Shown here: positions 58,341 through 64,000 of the stretch, in pieces | How the letters are laid out: every line of letters starts with the position of its first letter | Position numbering within the stretch: position 1 is the first letter of the stretch | Source: Eretmocerus hayati | Lineage: Eukaryota > Arthropoda > Insecta > Hymenoptera > Aphelinidae | Length of the DNA: 64,000 nt | Assembly (NCBI GenBank): GCA_029851415.1 | Contig: CM056742.1 | Span: 56,794,454 to 56,858,453 of the forward strand | Direction: 5' to 3' | The notes under the pieces: model-generated | The model's input: the letters and a program-made list of their open reading frames with translations, nothing else | The model's database searches: none | What the model was told of the DNA's origin: nothing | Made by a program: the position numbers and the translations under genes

Positions 58341-60688
58341 CGGCCAGTCGAAGTGTTCGGGCGAGAATTCGGCTGAGTCTCCCGGCTCACGCCCGTTTGA
58401 GGGAGACCAGTAGCGTTTCCCGGATTCACTCTACCGTTGCGTACATCATTTTGAAATTTATAACAGTCTCGTTTGTAGTGCCCGATTTTCTTGCAGTAGT
58501 AACATTCTATTCGAGTATCTGTATTTCTAGCTAGGTTATTAGTCTGAGAGCTATTTCGAGGAATTGCACCGGTGTTTTCTGTGGGACGAGAATGATTTGG
58601 GTTGAAATTTCGAGGTCCTGTATAATTTTGATTTGACTGCCCGAATGTAGGATTGGAATTTCTGTAATTCCCGTAATCATTCTGTATTCTATTGTTAGAA
58701 TTATTGTTGTAATTGTTGGTATTCTGATCTGTACGCGGTGGGTAGGTATTGTTTCTCCCATATTCCGTTGGTTGTCTCGAGGGTATGAAATTTGAGTTGG
58801 GTGGTCTCGATCTATAGTCTGCATAATCGGGTCTGGATGCGTTGCGGTCTAAACCATTTCTCTCACCGAAACTAGGATTTGTCTTCATGAAGAGGGAAAA
58901 ACAATTCATCAAAAAGTGGCCTGGTTTGTTACAAAATTGACAGACGATTGCGGGTGGATTGTTGGTATTTTCAACTAGGTGAATCTTCCTAGTTTCCCTC
59001 AGATTTCTGGTTTTGATTCCGTCTTTCTTCTGTATTTCATCAGGTTCGCTACATGCAAACTCTCTCTCAATTTCAAAAGCAAGTTCTTGTGCGTCCTTGA
59101 AGTTACTAGGCGTGCCGACTCTTGCTCGTATTTCCCATTGTAATCCGCGTAAGAAGAATTTTGGGCGATCTCGAGATAACTCATCTACAAACTCAGCAAG
59201 ATTTTTTATCCGTTTTTCACGAGTTCCAGATTTGATGATCTCTTTCTCGATTTCCCTCAATCGATTCAGATAAACTATGACGGATTCATCGGATTTCTGT
59301 TTGATTTTTGCTAAATCTCCGGTCCATTCATGGAAAGTCTTGGGAGAGCCGAAAGCGTTTTCAAAAAGCGTCGCGGTTTCGTCGATGGTCTCAAAATTTC
59401 GGCCACTTAAACATTTCAAAGCTTCACCATAAAGTTTCATTCGAATCAGTTTTGTTAATTCATTTTCCAAATAATTAGGTAGTATTTCCTTTGCGTCGTG
59501 ACATCCGTCTAAAAATTGAGTTAAGCTGATATTTTGACCGTTGAAACGAGGGATCAGATCGAGGGCATCCTTAATCGAGATCCCTCTGACTTCCGGCAAT
59601 TTGCCCGATCGGTTGGTAGTCATGTTTTTGTAGTCGCTAAACATTGTAGAAGTACTGTGTTCTGTTTTGGGGTCGAGGAGATTCTTAATTTCTGAATCTG
59701 GGTGATTTTCAAGTTTGAAATCGAAGCTGTTAACTTTTGGTTTCGGCTCGAAAGTTTTGTTGTCGAGACATTTATTCGTAGCTTCTGCGGTTATATATTT
59801 CGCGGAAGATTGTGTAGACTCCTTTAAAGTCTCCAATATAATCTTATCTTGCTCACTCTCCTCGGGATATGTGGGTATGATTCGTGAACCAATGATCTCT
59901 TTCTTCGCAAAACAGTACAATTGGTAGATATCGTCACCCTCGTTATATTGTTTTACTATTCCTTCGATATTATCCGGATTATCTAGATATTCTGTAACCC
60001 TTTCCCTCTTAATATCTTCCGTTTCTAAAAGGATTGTGAGTGTTTTGATGAGCTGTTCTGGTCTAAGAGTCTTCTCAGAGTTTGTAATTGGGCTCAATGT
60101 TAAGATTTGGTTATTCGTGCGTTGATACTCGTGTGATTGGAGTGGTAAACTTGTAACTCGTGCGTCTATCTGTGCGTCAGAATTTGTGATTATCTGGGGT
60201 GGAATTTTACTCTGAGTTGGTTTGGTTTCTTGGTGCAAAGTCGGATTAAATACGGGTGGCCGGATAAGGGGTTTGGTTGGTTTGGGAATTTCCTGAGGGG
60301 TATCAATGTCAGAGTGATCATTGACGATTGAACTCGAATCTACCGTAACACCGCCCTTATTTCTATACGTTAGAAACTTGTCTTCGAATCGTAAGGCTTT
60401 CCGTTGTTGGCTCTTTTTATCTTGACAAAAATCTGAATCAATATTATGTGTGGCTAAAGTTCTGTCAATCTGAGTTTCGAGTGATTTCAACTCTTTATCT
60501 AACCTTTGCAAATCTGTATTGGAACCACCGTTTTCAATGACCGTATTATACTGTAATTGTTGGTCCAAATATCTATTCAACAAAGTATCTCCCAAATCGA
60601 CCTCGTTTGTTGCTTCACGATTTCTTGAACCGCTAATTTAAGGGACTGGAAAATTTTCAGAGTTAACGGACTGGTCAAAATTTGACAT
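58325..60688 (-). pseudogene. Gag polyprotein, full length except for an early TAA
   Basis: The long frame (756 codons from 60595) lacks an ATG at that point; TTG occupies 60595. An ATG at 60688 in the same frame reads MSNFDQSVNSENFPVP and then hits TAA at 60640-60638, after which the frame is open to 58325. One nonsense change therefore separates it from a complete gag. The protein has a hydrophilic N-terminal region, a retrotransposon capsid segment (for example DALDLIPRFNGQNISLTQFL near residue 342), and two CCHC knuckles, CQFCNKPGHFLMNC (about 548) and CYYCKKIGHYKRDC (about 690), separated by an Asn/Pro/Arg-rich linker. Gag would package RNA and form the particle. Confidence 0.85.
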
Positions 60689-60745
60689 TTTTGAACATTT
60701 GATGGAATTCAATGTTTTTAAACATCTCCGATTTCTTCACTTTGT

Positions 60746-60763
60746 TTCCCGGCCGATGCACCA
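60746..60763 (-). promoter_or_regulatory. Primer-binding site for tRNA-Gly(GCC)
   Basis: Plus-strand TTCCCGGCCGATGCACCA equals the last 18 nt of insect tRNA-Gly(GCC) including CCA, so the sense RNA is exactly complementary. It sits 24 nt inside the 5' LTR end, at the expected position for starting minus-strand DNA synthesis. Confidence 0.9.
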
Positions 60764-60847
60764 GAATTTTGTTATAAATAACACCACTGTTACAGAATCG
60801 TTGATTATTCTTTCACAAACACTCACTCACTCATATCCCTTATGATT

Positions 60848-61160
60848 AACAAAGGCTATCTGTTCAACCAAATTCCGGTATATAGTAGCGTTCCCTTGGT
60901 GATATAACTAGTTAATAAATACTTAATAATTAACAAGGGCTATCTGTTCAACCGAAATACGGTGTATAGTAGCGTTCCCCTGATAATATGAATGATTGAT
61001 GAATAATTAATAGTTAACAAGGGCTATCTGTTCAACCGGATTACGGTATATAGTAGCGTTCCCTTGATAATAATACTAAATAATGAATAATAAATAGTTA
61101 ACAAGGGCTATCTGTTCAACCGAATCACGGTATATAGTAGCGTTCCCTTGATAATAATAC
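60848..61160. repeat. 84-bp tandem repeats x4 in the 5' LTR
   Basis: GGCTATCTGTTC landmarks at 60854, 60938, 61022 and 61106, exact 84-bp period. They lie in the RNA leader between the transcript start and the primer-binding site. Confidence 0.9.
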
Positions 61161-61412
61161 TGAATCAACAATCAAACTCTTTCATTCAAAAATACACAAC
61201 GATTCCATAACTTATTTCTTAATATTCCCTAGTTTTTGAGGCAATAGCGGAGCTAATATCCTCCGGGAGTAAGGGAGTGGAGAGATCGGTTTGTTGACGA
61301 AGGTTAGAATGTATGACACGAGTCGCGATTAATTAATCAATTGAAAGTTATCGAAACGAGTCCCTGAACGAATTCCTATTAAATCACAAATTTGGCGATT
61401 TTCGGATCCACA

Positions 61413-61464
61413 TGGGTTATGGGTTATGGGTTATGGGTTACGGGTTATGGGTTACGGGTTATGG
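61413..61464. repeat. GGGTTA(T/C) heptamer repeats (5' LTR)
   Basis: Same tract as 51071-51123, without copy-number change. Confidence 0.9.
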
Positions 61465-62147
61465 GCGATGAGACGGAAGATTGGTACAACGAATATATGA
61501 TTCTTGTCGGTGAGTGACAAGTCCGGTCTGAACGTTGTTAATGAGTTGGATGGTTTCGTGTATAATATTCTATCTTCCCTCGAGTCGGTATAGTGATGAG
61601 TATCTTCCCCTGCATCTGGGTTGGATATATTCTAAGAATTATTCAAACGTTGATTACTCACCTCGTTCGGGTTTGTGGATGAAGATAATATATACGAAGA
61701 CAATGAAGAAACTGCTCCAATTATTCTTGATCTGATTTATTACAACTCTATACTCTGATGTTGACAATCGGCAGGTTGAATATTTCTCGGCGATATTTCG
61801 ATATATTGATCTCTGCTATTTTCAAAATTCTGATCACTGAATGACGATTTTGGATTCTTGACCGAGATATCGGTCTCGATATTCTTGGTGGTTGTTCACT
61901 AAACACTCAATTCCGGATTCGGAATAACACAGATATTGATTTAAGATCACTTAAATTCTGTATCGATCTCGATCCTTGATCGAGATATTGGTCTTGATAT
62001 TTGTTTCACACAACGTTCAACTTCACACGATCAACTTGTCACAATAACACACACGTACAACACTTGATCGTAAGATCAGCGAGAAGTTGACTTTAGACCG
62101 AAGAGTTATCTGCCGAGAGGACCGACACGGAGGAAAACTGGAGAAAA

Positions 62148-62184
62148 ACTGAGTTGATGGGCCCTTCTGCAGTCTCTTTTTATA
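62148..62184 (-). promoter_or_regulatory. LTR core promoter (5' LTR), likely element promoter
   Basis: Sense TATAAAAA (62184-62177) and initiator TCAGT (62152-62148), about 30 nt apart. This is the strongest core promoter seen in the window and would drive the full-length RNA. Confidence 0.75.
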
Positions 62185-63205
62185 CCGAATTTAGGAATGT
62201 TCGGAATTCGGTAGTGGAAGGGTTTCTATTCGACGATTTGAAGAATTTAAAATGTTTTTCCGTAGAGAAAAATCAATAACTTGGACTCCGGGGGGTCAAA
62301 AAGTCGATGCGCAGCAGGTGCGTATACTAGACATAGGCCGAGCCAAGACTGACATAACTGTCTAGATGCTTGGCAAGTAACACCTCATTGCAAAGAATTT
62401 GGGCTCAGCGCGGTTCATCTTGACCGCGTACCCGCGATGTTTTCTCCGTCCCTTGCCTAGTCCGTTACTATTTTTTATTACTCTTCGGTCCCTCGTCCTT
62501 CTGTTGTGTTTTACCTCTACTCGCTTTCACTTCTGTTTTGCTTCGACCGTTCGACGTTTGAGTGAAAAACCGTGCATTGCATTCATCTCATCTTTCTCAA
62601 CTCGAAACATACACAATATTCGTGTAAAAATATGGTACATTCATACAGTACATTCACTCGTTACATACGTTACATGATAACATTCATTCAGTACACACTA
62701 CAATTATTAGTATATATTAGTATATGTTCAATACACACACTACAATATCAACATTCAAACATTACATTTATTCAACACGCATACATTCAATACACATACT
62801 ACAATATTAGCATTCAAACATTACATTCATTCAACACGCATACTCTATTTAATATACGCACACTACATGATCACATTCACACATCATACACATCAAACAT
62901 TCAAAACAAGCATTACATTCATACATCCATTCGTTCCACACATTACACAAGTACATTCACACATCGTACACGTAAAACATCCAAAACAAGCATAACATTC
63001 ATACATCCATTCATTCCACACATTACACAAGTACATTCACACATCGTACACATAAAACATCCAAAACAAGCATAACATTCATACATCCATTCATTCCACA
63101 CATTACACAAGTACATTCACACATCGTACACATAAAACATCCAAAACAAGCATAACATTCATACATTCATTCATTCCACACATTACACAAGGCGCAGCCG
63201 TTACA

Positions 63206-63495
63206 ACACGGACGCAAAAGCATCTCTGCTGAGTCGTGTATTATTCGAGAATCTATCAAAGTTAATAAACGAGTGTAAATCTACTCGGATTGTGTCCTGT
63301 GTTTTCGAGTATTCTCACAGGTTATAGGCCCAAATCGCGCGACCATTGTGTGAGCGAATTTTTACCGGTGCGGCGGCGTGCAGTTTGTGGCAGCCACGCT
63401 GAGAGCAGCGGCGTCCAGTTTGTTTGCAGCCGTGCACATAGCAGCGAATTTGCAGTTTTCAACGAAGTTTGACTGAAAAGGATTCAAGGTGAGTC
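63206..63495 (+). other. Possible copia-type LTR end, primer site and leader
   Basis: AATAAACGAGTG (about 63262) and a stretch ending TCTCACA are followed by GGTTATAGGCCCAAA (63319-63333). This resembles the insect copia primer-binding site, complementary to the anticodon region of initiator tRNA-Met. It is followed by a leader with two similar blocks (CAGTTTGTGGCAGCC and CAGTTTGTTTGCAGCC) and a donor-like AAGGTGAGT at 63487-63495. The gypsy-type element abuts it at 63205. Confidence 0.4.
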
Positions 63496-64000
63496 TATTA
63501 TTGATTCATGGTTGTGCGGGACTTGTAAATCCGACTCGATTCGAGGTGTGTTTTTTTTCTACTCTCGATTCAGAAGCGTGTGATTTTCGATTCGTATAGA
63601 TAATTTGATGATTGTTTGGTGGGTCCGCCGGAGCAGCAATACACACAATAGTGCGGTCAGTTGTGTGAGTGCGTGAGCTGCTAGGAATCTCAAAATCAAG
63701 CATGAATCTTTTGTCGCGGGCGATCGGCTTCCTAGTGGACGTTTGACGACGAGCCTGCTTATCGCATCAAAGTCGAGGTCATCATCGGGCGTGCACGTGT
63801 ATATATTGCCGGCTGGCAACGCGGGCGCGTTATAACATGTTTTCGCGCTATCTCTCTCTCTCTCCTCTTTCGCTCTTTTGCATTCTCCGCTTTCTTGCAA
63901 CGATTCAGCATACGTGCGTGATGCTATAGTATTGACTCTCGTTGAGTGCGCGATTCTCCTACAATAATGCGTTTATACGAGCGGTTGATTCTGACTCTAT
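63496..64000. other. Unassigned right end
   Basis: CT-rich tract (TATCTCTCTCTCTCTC near 63849) and GTGTATATATTGC near 63798 as a TATA-like motif. No gene is visible before the window ends. Confidence 0.4.

Larger units (their letters stand above)
50277..63205 (-). mobile_element. Retrovirus-like Ty3/gypsy element with a 3' accessory gene cassette
   Basis: A 12.9-kb minus-strand element: 5' LTR (63205-60788), tRNA-Gly primer-binding site, gag, pro, truncated pol, envelope-like remnant, three accessory ORFs (zinc-binding, FLYWCH-like, BIR-RING), repeat-rich 3' non-coding region, polypurine tract, 3' LTR (52793-50277). LTRs start TGT and end ACA in the sense direction and look almost identical except for repeat copy number, indicating a recent arrival. 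No target-site duplication is visible, suggesting later rearrangement or recombination between copies. Pol lacks most of RT, RNase H and integrase, so the copy is not autonomous. The RT fragment is Ty3/gypsy type; env presence suggests an errantivirus-like ancestor. Confidence 0.9.
60788..63205 (-). repeat. 5' LTR, 2418 bp
   Basis: Matches 50277-52793 nearly base for base apart from repeat copy numbers: four instead of six 84-bp units, extra copies in the CATTCA/ACACA-rich block near 62760-62830. Sense order: ~80-bp repeats, TATA/Inr, heptamer tract, 84-bp hairpin repeats, LTR end. The estimated transcript start near 62150 makes R/U5 about 1.36 kb. Confidence 0.92.

Overview
The window looks like a repeat-dense stretch of an arthropod nuclear genome, most likely an insect. 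It carries BEL/Pao and Ty3/gypsy-errantivirus-type LTR elements typical of insects, AT-rich background DNA, short introns of about 55 nt, and no bacterial-style operons. I see no confidently intact host gene. Nearly everything is a mobile element, a satellite-like array, or decayed coding sequence. The species cannot be told from the sequence alone.

Layout. 0-7 kb: diverged ~0.5-kb repeat units, one large hairpin (2417-2825) and unannotatable AT-rich DNA. 7.2-12.0 kb: a foldback-like element with ~0.9-1.0 kb inverted arms carrying a 23-bp minisatellite, around a 2.8-kb loop. 12.4-27.6 kb: a second, larger foldback-like system. Its inverted arms hold a higher-order satellite (three ~178-bp monomers per ~536-bp unit) and end in a ~72-bp minisatellite. 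Its loop encodes a small acidic protein, and a fragment of a related element lies alongside. 28.8-29.4 kb: simple and short repeats. 30.2-41.9 kb: a decayed BEL/Pao retrotransposon (gag, protease, RT, RNase H, integrase, all with frameshifts and stops). It is split inside RT by a non-autonomous LTR element (34566-38214) with clean 7-bp inverted termini and a 4-bp target duplication. 43-46.3 kb: tandem paralogous exons of an unknown gene family, largely pseudogenised. 46.5-49.4 kb: further tandem repeats.

50.3-63.2 kb, minus strand: the most interesting object, a retrovirus-like Ty3/gypsy element about 12.9 kb long. It has two ~2.4-2.5 kb LTRs, an exact 18-nt primer-binding site for tRNA-Gly, a polypurine tract, and gag, pro and pol in three successive -1 frames. 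Pol is cut off inside the RT fingers and joined to an envelope-like remnant. Between env and the 3' LTR lie three intact ORFs, each with its own ATG: a Cys/His-rich protein with an acidic SUMO-interacting-like motif, a FLYWCH-like zinc finger, and an IAP-type protein with one BIR and a C-terminal RING, all zinc ligands present. This looks like an accessory region comparable in position to the 3' genes of complex retroviruses, here including a putative apoptosis inhibitor. The structural genes are damaged (early stop in gag, deleted pol, broken env) while the accessory ORFs are open. The copy would therefore depend on helper functions for movement, but could still express the accessory proteins from its strong-looking LTR promoter.

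The right end (63206-64000) looks like the 3' end of a copia-type LTR plus leader. All identifications are by eye; no database search was possible.
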